From Pelagibius marinus (GTDB taxonomy: Bacteria; Pseudomonadota; Alphaproteobacteria; Kiloniellales; Kiloniellaceae): 64,000 nt of DNA. The notes below the pieces were generated by a model. That model did no database searches. It was not told the DNA's origin and saw only the letters and a list, made by a program, of their open reading frames with translations. Both the position numbers and the translations under genes were made by a program. The stretch covers positions 214,362-278,361 of the forward strand of contig NZ_JACSDK010000013.1 of the NCBI RefSeq assembly GCF_014925385.1. The letters are read 5' to 3'. Of the stretch, positions 54,093 to 62,817 are shown one piece after another (within the stretch, counting starts at the first letter, position 1; each line of letters opens with the position of its first letter).

Positions 54093-54574
54093 AGTCGCGA
54101 TGACCATTAAATCGGGGTAGCGCCCGATCTCCGTGACCAGGTCGTCGACCAGCCCGCGGCTGAACCTTGTCCAGCGATCTTCGCCGGTAATATTCGCGCA
54201 CGGCAGAATGGTCACGGAGGCAGGCCGAACCCTGGTTTCCGGATTCGCCGCCTCGCGGACGATGAATTCGCCTTCTCCATTGCCGCCCAGAAACCGGTAA
54301 CCCCGGCAGTGGACCGTTTCTATGAACCGCGGGTTTCGGGGGTCGTCACCCAGGGCCTGGCGCAGATCATGACGTACTCCTTGATCAACCCCTCCGACAC
54401 GCAGAGGCCTTGCCAGGCGTCTTCGAGTATACGATTTTTCGTGAGCAGACGGTTGGGATTGGATACGAACAGGCGCAGCAGTTGAAACGCCTTGTTGCTG
54501 ATCGGCAGTGGCTGATCGCCCCGCCACAGGCGCTCTTCACTGATATCGAGCTTGAAGCTGGCCATGATATGCAC
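54093..54574 (-). pseudogene. Frameshifted winged-helix/FlgO-type regulator remnant
   Basis: The start encodes a Trans_reg_C winged helix (LDISEERLWRGDQPLPISNK, then AFQLLRLFVSNPNRLLTKNRI). Near 54372 the frame shifts by one: the expected VHDLRQALGDDPRNPRFIET continues in another frame, followed by VHCRGYRFLGG and the first part of a FlgO/TolB-like domain (SRGLVDDLVTEIGRYPDLMVIA). There it breaks off and joins the FAA-hydrolase copy. The full-length relatives carry FlgO and TPR parts similar to the neighbouring cyclase protein, so this gene is both frameshifted and truncated. Confidence 0.8.
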
Positions 54575-54776
54575 CCCGCTCGTATTCGGCGGGTCTCAAT
54601 GCGCGTCGCCGATACGAAAACGGAACCATTCATGCGCCTGGAGGGTATGGCCCAAGGTCAGCGGGATTCCATGCCGGGTGCCTCTGCCGCTTGTCACCGG
54701 AATTGCCTCCAGTCGCAATTGCGGTAGAATTACAACAAGAGGCTTCCCCGAATGGCCCCTCGGCCATACTCCTGTC

Positions 54777-56648
54777 TTACTCCGGCACGCCTGCCACGCG
54801 GAGCAACTCGACGCGGCGTTCTCTGTCGCGATCATCGGTGTAGGGGACATAGGCGGCATAGGCCTGCAAGGTGAAGCGGGGATTTATCCGCCGAATCTCG
54901 GTGGCGGCGGCCTCCGCCTTATCCATCGTGCCGAGCGCGCCATAGCACACCGCCAAGACCACGTGCAGGGAGACATAATCGGGGTCGAGAGCGACGCCGC
55001 GCTCGGCGACCTCGACGCAGAGATCGGGATGGTCCTGGAGCCAGTAGGCATTACCGAGCCATTCCAGATAGTTCGGGGGATGGAAGGGGTCGAGCCGGAT
55101 GGCCTGGGTGAGAGCGCTGACGGCGTCCTCGCCGCGTCCCGCATAGACCAGCACGGAGCCGAGGTTGCTCAGCGTTATGGCTTCCCGCGGCTCCAGGGCG
55201 AGCGCCTTGTTGATTTCCGCCTCGGCTGCGCCGAACTCGCGGCGCCACTGGTAGATCATCGCTAACAGCACGTGGGGGGCAGGATCCTCGGGACTGAGCT
55301 CGGCAGCCTTTGCCGCCAGCTTCTGGGCTTGCGCGAGATTTTCGTCGCGTCCCCTTCCCCAGACACGCCATTCGTCGAAGAAATTGAAGCCCAGAAGGCT
55401 GTGGGCTTCGGTATAGGCCGGGTCGAGCTCGATGGCCCGCTGGAGCAGGTCCCGTGCTTCGGCCGCCGCTTCGCTGTCGAAGCGGGTGAGGAGCTTCCGC
55501 GCCCGCAGCACAAGGTCGTAGGCTTCGAGACTGGTAGTCTTCGCGCTCTCGGATTGCTCCCTCTCAGTCAGATGCAGTTCCAGCGCGTCGACGATCTTCT
55601 CCAGGATCGCGTCCTGGACGGCGAAGATGTTTTCCACCTTGCGGTCGTAGCGCTCGGCCCAGATGTGCCCGCCGGTCGTGGCGTCGACGAGCTGGGTGTT
55701 GATGCGGACCTCGTCGCCGACGCGGCGCACGCTACCTTCCAGCACATAACGCACGCCCAGAGCCTCGGCCACTTGGCGCACCTTGACCTGCTGCCCCTTG
55801 TAGACGAAGGAGGAATTGCGGGCGATCACGAAAAGACCGCTTATCTTTGAGAGGTCGGTGATGAGGTCCTCGGTCATGCCGTCGGCGAAATACTCCTGGT
55901 CCGGGTCGTCGGAGAGGTTGTCGAAAGGAAGGACGGCGATGGAGGGCTTGTCCGGCAGGGCAAAAGCCATCTGCTCAACAGAAGCGGGCTCCTTCTCAGG
56001 CAGCCAGGACTGCCACCATGCAATCGCCAGGAGTGCGGCGAGGCCCAATATCGCAGTGGCGGCGATGGCCGGCCGAAACCCGCGCCGCGGCGATGTGGTG
56101 CCGGCGGCGATTGGCGTGAGGAGCGCCACCGCCTTGTCGTCGAGGGCGACACGATAGACGGTGACAGGTTCGGCGATATTCTTGACCTGCCGCTCGCCCA
56201 GGTCCTCGAAGGTGAGGTCCAGCTTGCCCTTGACCTGGTTGAAGACGTTGCGCGAGATCCAGACGCCGCCGGGTTCGCAAAGCTCTTGCAGGCGCGCCGC
56301 CACATTCACGCCGTCACCATAGATGTCGTCGCCTTCGACGATGATATCGCCGATGTTGATCCCGATGCGAAAGACGATCCGGTTCTCGGAAAGCGCGGCT
56401 TCCGGATGGTGCAGGGCCGCCTGGACCTCGGTGGCGAAGGAGACCGCGTCGACGACGCTGGCGAATTCCATCAGCGCCCCGTCGCCCATCAGTTTCACGG
56501 TGCGCCCACGATACTGCTGCGCTTTCGGGTCAATGAGATCCCGGCGGAGTGTCTTGAGAGCCTTGAGGGTGCCGGCCTCGTCTTCCCCCATCAGCCGGCT
56601 GTAGCCAACGACGTCGGCGGAAAGGATGGTGGTGAGACGACGTTCCAA
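54777..56648 (-). CDS. Class III adenylate/guanylate cyclase with FlgO-like and TPR domains
   Basis: 623-residue protein. The cyclase homology domain (about 1-170) keeps the metal-binding aspartates Asp12 (SADVVGYSRLM) and Asp56 (LMGDGALMEF) and the GDDIYGDGVNVAARL block. A single membrane segment lies near 193-213. A FlgO/TolB-like region follows (PSIAVLPFDNLSDDPDQEYFADGMTEDL, split over 233-260), then TPR repeats from about 370 to 600. Such proteins are frequent in Rhizobiales and Rhodospirillales. It may link a periplasmic or membrane signal to cAMP. The start is TTG with GAGGGGG 8 nt before it. Confidence 0.9.
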   Translation of the reverse strand: MERRLTTILSADVVGYSRLMGEDEAGTLKALKTLRRDLIDPKAQQYRGRTVKLMGDGALMEFASVVDAVSFATEVQAALHHPEAALSENRIVFRIGINIGDIIVEGDDIYGDGVNVAARLQELCEPGGVWISRNVFNQVKGKLDLTFEDLGERQVKNIAEPVTVYRVALDDKAVALLTPIAAGTTSPRRGFRPAIAATAILGLAALLAIAWWQSWLPEKEPASVEQMAFALPDKPSIAVLPFDNLSDDPDQEYFADGMTEDLITDLSKISGLFVIARNSSFVYKGQQVKVRQVAEALGVRYVLEGSVRRVGDEVRINTQLVDATTGGHIWAERYDRKVENIFAVQDAILEKIVDALELHLTEREQSESAKTTSLEAYDLVLRARKLLTRFDSEAAAEARDLLQRAIELDPAYTEAHSLLGFNFFDEWRVWGRGRDENLAQAQKLAAKAAELSPEDPAPHVLLAMIYQWRREFGAAEAEINKALALEPREAITLSNLGSVLVYAGRGEDAVSALTQAIRLDPFHPPNYLEWLGNAYWLQDHPDLCVEVAERGVALDPDYVSLHVVLAVCYGALGTMDKAEAAATEIRRINPRFTLQAYAAYVPYTDDRDRERRVELLRVAGVPE

Positions 56649-56967
56649 GGTCTGTCCCCCTCGCGGGAAAGACTATCGGCGAACGGCAGGGAAATCCATG
56701 CGGGAAGAAGAAGTACCGGGTTTGTCGTCCCTCGATGCGGATCCGGGGGGCGCCGATGTGCCCATTCATAGATCAGTGGGACGCAGTTAAAACCTTGGAT
56801 AGTGCTGCGGCCCAGCTGTAGTTCGCCGGTTTGACGCGCATCATCGACGGTGACTAGGCTTTCCTCCCGGTGACGCCTTGGTGCAGAGAGAAATTGAGCG
56901 AGGCGGCATCGGAACAAGTGCGGGGGTTGCGTTCATTTTTCTTTGAATGGATGAAGGGACCAGCACT
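56649..56967. other. Divergent intergenic region, nothing recognised
   Basis: About 319 bp between the cyclase gene and a small secreted-protein gene, facing away from each other. Both promoters should lie here. I see no palindrome or repeat worth naming and no coding signal. Confidence 0.5.
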
Positions 56968-57465
56968 ATGCAACTTCTGCGATCGATCATGCTGGGTTCG
57001 GCTCTCTGTTTCGCTGCGGCTGAGGCCGGTGCCGAGCCGATGACCCTGGATGCCGTGCTGACTACGACAGAGGACATCTCCCTCAATTTCGAGAACGACA
57101 AGCGGCATTTCCTCACGCTTCTGCTGCGCGAAGGCACCGCCGGGGGTGAGGGCGTCTTCGAAGGCGCCGCGGTGGCTGAGTACGGGATGCACGACGTAAC
57201 CGGCGAGGTCGGCGGCGAGGCGAGCGGCTATGTGGTCGCGACCACGACCGGGGGCGACATTGCCTACTTCCGCTGGCGGCTGCAGGCGGTCTTTGTCGAG
57301 GGCGCCGACGGCAAGGCCGAGGTCGTCAACAGTGGCCTCTGGGAACTGGCCGGCGGGACCGGGCAGTTCGCTGCCCAGCGAGGTGTAGGCTCCCTGAAGA
57401 TTGAGTTTCCGAGCAAGACGGAGCGGCGCTATATCCTGACAGGCGATATTGCGCCCGCCCCCTAG
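56968..57465 (+). CDS. Hypothetical secreted protein
   Basis: 165-residue protein. A signal peptide (MQLLRSIMLGSALCFAAA, cleavage near AGA-EP) indicates export. The mature part is rich in predicted beta strands, with GEVGGEASGYVVATTTGGD, YFRWRLQAV and ELAGGTGQFAAQRGVGSLK. The GGTG-F-GxG pattern recalls the small barrel of allene-oxide-cyclase-like or lipocalin-like proteins, but I cannot assign a family. AAGGGA stands 8 nt before the ATG at 56968; an upstream in-frame ATG is less suited. Confidence 0.75.
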   Translation: MQLLRSIMLGSALCFAAAEAGAEPMTLDAVLTTTEDISLNFENDKRHFLTLLLREGTAGGEGVFEGAAVAEYGMHDVTGEVGGEASGYVVATTTGGDIAYFRWRLQAVFVEGADGKAEVVNSGLWELAGGTGQFAAQRGVGSLKIEFPSKTERRYILTGDIAPAP

Positions 57466-57483
57466 CCGCCCCGAAGGGCGGGC

Positions 57484-58170
57484 TCACACCACCTTGCTGT
57501 GCAGCTCGCCGACGCCGTCGATGTGGCCGTGCAGGACGTCGCCGCGGCTGACCGCGGCCACGCCGGAGGGCGTGCCCGACAGGATGACGTCGCCCGGCGC
57601 CAGCTCGAAGAGCCCGGAGAGGTAGGAGATCATCTCCGGCACCTTCCAGATCATCTGGCCCAGGTCGCCCTCCTGGCGGGTCTCGCCGTTGACCTTCAGC
57701 CAGACGGCGCCCTTGTCCGGGTGGCCGATCTCGCTGGCCGGCACCAGGTCGCTGCAGGGGGCCGAGTGCTCGAAGGCCTTGCCCACTTCCCAGGGCCGGC
57801 CCGCCTTCTTGGCCACGCCCTGCAGGTCGCGCCGCGTCATGTCCAGGGCGACGCCGTAGCCCCAGACGTGCTCCATGGCCTTGTCGAGCGGGATGTCCTT
57901 GCCGCCCTTCGACAGGGCCACGGCCATCTCGATCTCGTGGTGCACGTCGCTCGACTGCGGCGGGTAGGGGAAATCGCCTCCGCCGGTCACCAGGTTGTCC
58001 GGGTTCTTCTGGAAGAAGAAGGGCTCCTCACGGTCGGGATCGCCGCCCATCTCGATGGTGTGGGCGGCGTAGTTGCGCCCCACGCAGTAGATGCGGTGGA
58101 CCGGGAAGACAGCGTCGCTTCCGCGCACCGGGATCACGGCGGGCTTGGGCGGCGTAATCACGAAACTCAT
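57484..58170 (-). CDS. Fumarylpyruvate hydrolase-like FAA hydrolase family protein
   Basis: 228-residue FAA-fold enzyme. VGRNYAAHTIEMGGDPDREE and PFFFQKNPDNLV are typical of NagK-type fumarylpyruvate hydrolases, and the metal site is HHEIEMAVALSKGG with the following Asp in ALDMTRRD. The C-terminus has APGDVILSGTPSGV. It would cleave fumarylpyruvate to fumarate and pyruvate, or a similar acylpyruvate. It is the last gene of an operon with an ABC transporter of the sulfonate/taurine type; the same activity could complement the gentisate genes at 4-12 kb. The ATG at 58170 has GGAGA 10 nt before it. Confidence 0.88.
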   Translation of the reverse strand: MSFVITPPKPAVIPVRGSDAVFPVHRIYCVGRNYAAHTIEMGGDPDREEPFFFQKNPDNLVTGGGDFPYPPQSSDVHHEIEMAVALSKGGKDIPLDKAMEHVWGYGVALDMTRRDLQGVAKKAGRPWEVGKAFEHSAPCSDLVPASEIGHPDKGAVWLKVNGETRQEGDLGQMIWKVPEMISYLSGLFELAPGDVILSGTPSGVAAVSRGDVLHGHIDGVGELHSKVV

Positions 58171-58201
58171 GGTCTTGTCGTCTCCAGAAGAATGCAGGGT
58201 G

Positions 58202-58960
58202 CTAGTGTCGGGCGGCGGCATAGTAGTCGACCTTTCTTTCAAGCCAGGCAAGTACTTCGTTCAGAGTGAAAGCGAAAGCAAAAAGCACGAAGAGCAGCGC
58301 CCAGAAATGTTCCATCAGGAAGCGCGAAGAGTAGAGCTCGAAGAGCCGGCCGAAACCGATGATGGAGACCAGGAGCTGCCCGATGACCACACCCTTGACC
58401 GCGCGGATCATGCCCAGGCGGATGCCGGAGAGAATCTCCGGCAGGGCCGCGTAGATGTAGATCTTGCCGAAGGCCTGCCAGGGGTTGGCGCCGAAGACCT
58501 GGGCCATCTCCACCAGAGAGGGCGAGATGCCGCGCACCCCGGCGCGGGCGTCCAGCACGATAATCCACACGGCGAAGAGCACCACGGTCATGACGATGGT
58601 GGTCTCGCCCAGGCCGAAGATCACCATGATGACCGGCACCAGCGCCGTCAGGGGCGCCGAGAGGAAAAGGTTCACCCAGGGCAGGAAGACGCGGTCGGCG
58701 ATGATCGATCGGCCCATGATCACGCCCAGCGGCACGCCGACCGCGATGGCGATGGCGTTGCCCAGCAGGAAGGCCTTGCCGGTGATCCACAGGGCCTCGG
58801 CGAAGGTGGCGGTAGGCACGATTTCCACGATGCGCGCGAAGACGGCCGAGAGCGGCGGGATGATGAAGCTTGCCCCGCTGCGGCCGACCACCTCCCACAG
58901 CGCCGCCCAGATGATGAGCGAGCAGAAGAGGGGAACGCGGATCTTGCCGATGACCATCAC
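58202..58960 (-). CDS. ABC transporter permease (SsuC/TauC type)
   Basis: 252-residue inner-membrane protein with six hydrophobic segments. The EAA loop is visible in EMAQVFGANPWQAFGKIYIY, followed by ALPEILSGIRLG. It belongs to the BPD_transp_1 group that moves sulfonates, taurine, nitrate, pyrimidine precursors or aromatic acids. The start overlaps the ATPase stop by four bases (ATGA). A second, different permease is encoded at 59757, so the channel is probably a heterodimer, which is unusual for this family where one permease gene is the rule. Confidence 0.9.
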   Translation of the reverse strand: MMVIGKIRVPLFCSLIIWAALWEVVGRSGASFIIPPLSAVFARIVEIVPTATFAEALWITGKAFLLGNAIAIAVGVPLGVIMGRSIIADRVFLPWVNLFLSAPLTALVPVIMVIFGLGETTIVMTVVLFAVWIIVLDARAGVRGISPSLVEMAQVFGANPWQAFGKIYIYAALPEILSGIRLGMIRAVKGVVIGQLLVSIIGFGRLFELYSSRFLMEHFWALLFVLFAFAFTLNEVLAWLERKVDYYAAARH

Positions 58961-59760
58961 ACGCCCTCGTCCAGGTACTTCTTCAGGCCCTGCCAGATCT
59001 CCTCGACGGTGTCGATGTAGGCCGGGTCGCGGCGGATGGCCTCCGGATCGTCGCCACGCGGGATGTCGGGCTCGACGATCTGCGAGACGCGCGACGGGCG
59101 GCGCGACAGCAGCACGATGCGGTCGGAGACGTAGACCGCCTCCTCGATCGAGTGGGTGACGAAGAGGAAGGTCTTGCGCTCACGGGCCACCAGCTCCAGC
59201 AGGTCTTCCTGGAACTTGCGCCGGGTCTGCTCGTCGACCGCCGAGAAGGGCTCGTCCATCAGCAGCACCTTGGCGTTGACGGTCAGCGCCCGGGCCAGGC
59301 CGACGCGCTGGCGCATGCCGCCGGAAAGCTCATGCGGATAGGCCTTCTCGAAGCCCTTGAGGCCGACCTGGCCGATGTAGCTCTCGGCCACCGCCTCGCG
59401 CTCGGAGCGGGCGACGCCGCGCAGCTCCAGCCCGAAGGCGACGTTGCGCAGAACGTTGGCCCAGGGCATGAGGGCGAAGTCCTGGAACACGAAGGCGCGC
59501 TCCGGCCCCGGCCCGGTGACGACCTTGCCGTCGACCCGCACTTCGCCGCCGGTGGCGGGGATCAGGCCGGCGATGATCTTCAGCAGCGTGGTCTTGCCGC
59601 AGCCGGAGGGGCCCAGCAGCGTCGTCAGCTGGCCTTCCGGGAAGTCCAGGGAGACGTGGTTCAGCGCCTCGGTGCCGCCAGGATAGACCTTGGAGACGTC
59701 CTCCACCTCGACGATGGCGCGGGGCTCTGCGGGGATGGCTTCTGCGGTTGCGGCGTTCAT
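58957..59760 (-). CDS. ABC transporter ATP-binding protein (SsuB/TauB type)
   Basis: 267-residue ATPase. Walker A GPSGCGKTT is at 50-58, the Q-loop in VFQDFALMPWANV, signature LSGGMRQR and Walker B VLLMDEPFSAVDEQT. The sequence matches ATPases of the nitrate/sulfonate/taurine class. The ATG at 59760 is chosen; the frame is open further upstream inside the other permease gene but without homology. It overlaps both neighbouring permease genes by four bases. Confidence 0.93.
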   Translation of the reverse strand: MNAATAEAIPAEPRAIVEVEDVSKVYPGGTEALNHVSLDFPEGQLTTLLGPSGCGKTTLLKIIAGLIPATGGEVRVDGKVVTGPGPERAFVFQDFALMPWANVLRNVAFGLELRGVARSEREAVAESYIGQVGLKGFEKAYPHELSGGMRQRVGLARALTVNAKVLLMDEPFSAVDEQTRRKFQEDLLELVARERKTFLFVTHSIEEAVYVSDRIVLLSRRPSRVSQIVEPDIPRGDDPEAIRRDPAYIDTVEEIWQGLKKYLDEGV

Positions 59761-60665
59761 CGGGTGGCTCGCTTTTCGGGACGGAAGAGGGTCACCTCCA
59801 GGCGCTCGATCAGCTCGATGAACAGCACGGAGAAGACGATGATGGAGAAGATCGCGGCGTACATCTTGGCGTATTCGGCGATCGACTGGTTGTAGGTGAT
59901 GATGTCGCCGATGCCGGTCGGGGTGATCAGCAGCTCGGCCAGGATGACGCCGATGAAGCCGGCGGCGCAGCCCAGGCGCAGCCCGGCGAAGATCACCGGC
60001 GCGGCGGCGGGCAGCACGATCTTCCAGATCACCTGCCAGCGCGAGCCGAGGAAGGAGCGCCCCATCTCCAGCAGGGAGAGCGGCGTGTGGCGCACGGCGT
60101 TCAACGAGTTCAGCACGATCACCGGCATCGCCATGATGCAGACGGTCATGACCTTGGCGGTCAGGCCGATGCCGTAGGCGAAGGTCAGGATCGGGATCAG
60201 CGCGGCCAGCGGCGCCGACTGAGCGATGATGAAGAGCGGCGCGCCGAACCATTCGGCCAGGCGGTTGAGGCCCATGGTGACCCCGAAGGCCACGCCGACG
60301 ACCACCGAGGCGAGAAGGCCGATGGCGAGCGGCTGCAAGGTGATCCAGAAAGCCTGGAACAGGGTGCCGTCGGCGACGAGGCCGGAGAGCGCGTCCATGG
60401 TCTCCAGGAAGGTCGGAAAGGCGGGGCTGATGGGCACCCGCCCGGCGTATTCCCAGGCGCTGAAGACGATGACGACGGAGACCAGGCGCAGGAACAGCGG
60501 GTGGCTGACCAGCTGCGCCATAACGTTGGGGGCCGGCAGGGCGACGGGCGCGACGGGCGGGGCGCTGTCGCTGCCGGAAGAAAGCCCCGTCCCTGCAGGG
60601 CGGGCGGGGGCAGGGCTGGCCTGCCCCTCCGCCCTCAGGGCCGGGGATGAGGTGGGTGTTTGCAA
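59757..60665 (-). CDS. ABC transporter permease (SsuC/TauC type) with long N-terminus
   Basis: 302-residue permease. A low-complexity proline/alanine-rich N-terminal stretch of about 48 residues precedes the first membrane segment; the true start could be the ATG at residue 49 (MAQLVSHPLF). The EAA loop is in EMGRSFLGSRWQVIWKIVLP, and six hydrophobic segments are present. It pairs with the permease at 58202. The stop overlaps the start of the ATPase gene by four bases. Confidence 0.88.
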   Translation of the reverse strand: MQTPTSSPALRAEGQASPAPARPAGTGLSSGSDSAPPVAPVALPAPNVMAQLVSHPLFLRLVSVVIVFSAWEYAGRVPISPAFPTFLETMDALSGLVADGTLFQAFWITLQPLAIGLLASVVVGVAFGVTMGLNRLAEWFGAPLFIIAQSAPLAALIPILTFAYGIGLTAKVMTVCIMAMPVIVLNSLNAVRHTPLSLLEMGRSFLGSRWQVIWKIVLPAAAPVIFAGLRLGCAAGFIGVILAELLITPTGIGDIITYNQSIAEYAKMYAAIFSIIVFSVLFIELIERLEVTLFRPEKRATR

Positions 60666-60689
60666 GGAAGTTCTCCGCCTGCGTACTGG

Positions 60690-61694
60690 TTACAGGCCGA
60701 GCTTTTTCCTGGCCGCGTTCAACGGCTCAAGGTTCCAGTATTCCTCCACTTTGAGGGACTCCGCCGGGCCCTGCAGCTGGCCAGCCTCGGTATAGAACGC
60801 GAAGTCCGCCTTGGCCGCCGCCATGCCGCCACCGGCCGGATCGAAGAGGCCTTCCTTGGCGCCCTCGGTATAGAAGGGCACGACCTCGGCGAGGATTTCC
60901 TTCGGCTGGTCGGCGAGCAGATTGCGCTTGGCGCGCTCCTCCTCGATGATCGCCGGGTTGTCCTTCATCTCGTGCCACAGCTTCAGCAGCTCTTCGACGA
61001 CGATGTTCACCTGCTCGGTGTTGCTGTTGATCCAGTTCTCGCTGGCGAAGATCAGCTCGTCGCTGGGCACCTCGCTGACGCCGGGCAGCACATGGAACTT
61101 GTCGCCGGCCATCTCCAACAGCTTGTTCTTGTTGGCGAGGTCGACGATGGTCGCATTAATCTGGCCCTTCATCATCGCGATGATGCGGTTCTCGGAGCCG
61201 GGCACGTAGCTGCGCGGGCCGAACTCGATGCCCTCACGCTTGGCGATGATGTTGCCGATGGCCTCGGTGCCGGTGCCGCGGGCATGGAAGGTGAAAGGCT
61301 GCCCGTCCAGGTCCTTCCAGGACTGGATGTCGTTCGAGGCGACCGGAAAGAACACCAGGCGCGACATCTGGAAGATCGCCTTCAGCGGCACCTTGCTCTT
61401 CTGGATCACCGAGTAGGGCGTGCCGACGCCCAGGTCGGCCTGGCCGTTGACGATCGACTGAATGGCCAGCTCTTCCTTGGCGAAGGAAGTCATCTCATAG
61501 TCGACGCCCCGGTCCTTGGCCCGTTCCAGGGCGATGAGGAAGGCCAGGGTTTCCACGGAAACCACGTCGCCCAGGGCGACGCGGACTTTCTCCGCCGCCT
61601 CGGCCGGTGGGGCCAAGAGCGCCGAACCCGCCAAGAGCCCGACCATCGCGGCCGCGGCGACGCTACGCCGAAAGACGTTTCTTACTTGCTGCAT
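60690..61694 (-). CDS. ABC transporter substrate-binding protein (SsuA/NMT1 type)
   Basis: 334-residue periplasmic receptor. A signal peptide with an AEA-AEK cleavage near residue 34 precedes ALGDVVSVETLAFLIALERA, the SsuA/NMT1-like start, and QSIVNGQADLGVGTPYSVIQ. It is the first gene of the ABC/hydrolase operon, as expected for a receptor. The ATG at 61694 follows GGGGAGG. The ligand is unknown; the hydrolase in the operon points to an aromatic or dioxo-acid compound and not a sulfonate. That is inference. Confidence 0.9.
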   Translation of the reverse strand: MQQVRNVFRRSVAAAAMVGLLAGSALLAPPAEAAEKVRVALGDVVSVETLAFLIALERAKDRGVDYEMTSFAKEELAIQSIVNGQADLGVGTPYSVIQKSKVPLKAIFQMSRLVFFPVASNDIQSWKDLDGQPFTFHARGTGTEAIGNIIAKREGIEFGPRSYVPGSENRIIAMMKGQINATIVDLANKNKLLEMAGDKFHVLPGVSEVPSDELIFASENWINSNTEQVNIVVEELLKLWHEMKDNPAIIEEERAKRNLLADQPKEILAEVVPFYTEGAKEGLFDPAGGGMAAAKADFAFYTEAGQLQGPAESLKVEEYWNLEPLNAARKKLGL

Positions 61695-61781
61695 GATTTT
61701 TCCTCCCCGGCCTGCGCGTTTCTTGGCGCCGTCGTTTTGCGGGCGGCGGGCGGCAGGCCTTATTGCTGAGGACCAAAGCCT

Positions 61782-61834
61782 AACCAATTCTTGATTGGTT
61801 CCGCAATTGATTTATATTGGTCAGCCGCAATTGA
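61782..61834. promoter_or_regulatory. Candidate GntR operator region
   Basis: AACCAAT-TCTTG-ATTGGTT (61782-61800) is a perfect 7-bp inverted repeat. Beside it CCGCAATTGA occurs twice in direct order, at 61801-61810 and 61825-61834. All lie between the divergent receptor and GntR genes, so they are likely binding sites for the GntR regulator. Confidence 0.55.
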
Positions 61835-61940
61835 CTGCGTTATAGGCTACGCCTAGTGTGCGCCTGGGCTGGGGAGCACCAATTTGGCCAATGGACGAGA
61901 GCCGGCGGACGGAGGTCCGCGGCAGTAGAACGGAGTCGGC

Positions 61941-62621
61941 ATGGATCAGGGACAGGGAGCTTTGACGCAGCTGCGCGCCTATCTGGCGCAGCGCGATCTT
62001 CCCGCCAACACCCGCCTTCCCCCGGAACGGGAGCTCTGCGACATCCTGGGCGTCTCGCGCGGCGAGCTGCGCAAGGCCCTGGCGGTGATGGAGAGCAACG
62101 GCGAGCTGTGGCGCCATGTCGGCAAGGGCACCTTCATCGGCACCCGCCCGGCCAAGGAATACTCCGACGTCGCCGGCATTGCCGCCCTGACCAGTCCGCG
62201 CGAGGTGATGCAGGCACGCCTGCTGATCGAGCCGCAGATCGCCCGCGAGGCGGCGCTGAACGCCACCGCCGGGGATATCGCCGAGCTGAGGCAGTGCATG
62301 CAGGCCTCGCGCCAGGCCCAGACCTGGCGCCAGTACGAGAACTGCGATAACCGCCTGCACCGCACCGTGGCCGAGGCGGCGCACAACACCGTGCTGCTGG
62401 CTCTCTTCGACACGCTGAACGCGGTGCGCCGCGCCGTGGTCTGGGGCCGCCTGCGCGACAAGGTGGACCGCCCGCCCAAGGACCACCACAGCTTCAAGGA
62501 GCACGAGCTGCTGGTGAAGGCCATCGAGGAACGCGACATGGACGGCGCCAGCCAGGCCATGCTGCGCCACCTCTCCCAGGTCCAGGCCAACCTGCTCGCC
62601 GCCCGCCAGGCCGCCGAGTAG
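61941..62621 (+). CDS. GntR family transcriptional regulator (FadR/FCD type)
   Basis: 226-residue regulator. The winged helix (about 1-70) has LPPERELCDILGVSRGELRK and ALAVMESNGELWRHVGKGTF. The FCD ligand domain follows (REVMQARLLIEPQIAREAA..., with DNRLHRTVAEAAHN containing probable metal ligands, and HSFKEHELLVKAI). It is divergent from the ABC/hydrolase operon and probably represses it until the substrate or a pathway product binds. The divergent region has a clear inverted repeat (61782-61800). Confidence 0.92.
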   Translation: MDQGQGALTQLRAYLAQRDLPANTRLPPERELCDILGVSRGELRKALAVMESNGELWRHVGKGTFIGTRPAKEYSDVAGIAALTSPREVMQARLLIEPQIAREAALNATAGDIAELRQCMQASRQAQTWRQYENCDNRLHRTVAEAAHNTVLLALFDTLNAVRRAVVWGRLRDKVDRPPKDHHSFKEHELLVKAIEERDMDGASQAMLRHLSQVQANLLAARQAAE

Positions 62622-62700
62622 GCACCGCTTCCCGCTACAAGAACCGCAGGGCCTTCGAGGCCGCGCCTTCAGCGTGCGGCCCGAAAAGGCTGCTCAACTT

Positions 62701-62761
62701 GCCGGGCTTTTTTCCCGGCGCTAGGCTCGAAGCTCAGTATTGCCGGCAGCGAGCCTGCCGG
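62701..62761. terminator. Tandem hairpins after the GntR gene
   Basis: GCCGGG-CTTTTTT-CCCGGC (62701-62719) and CCGGCAG-CGAGC-CTGCCGG (62743-62761) lie in the gap between the GntR gene and the SnoaL-like gene. They probably end the regulator transcript. Neither has a T run directly after the stem. Confidence 0.4.
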
Positions 62762-62817
62762 GTCCGGCGAAATCTCCCGGGGGTCGTAGACGAAACGTTT
62801 TCACAACGGAGGGAGTC

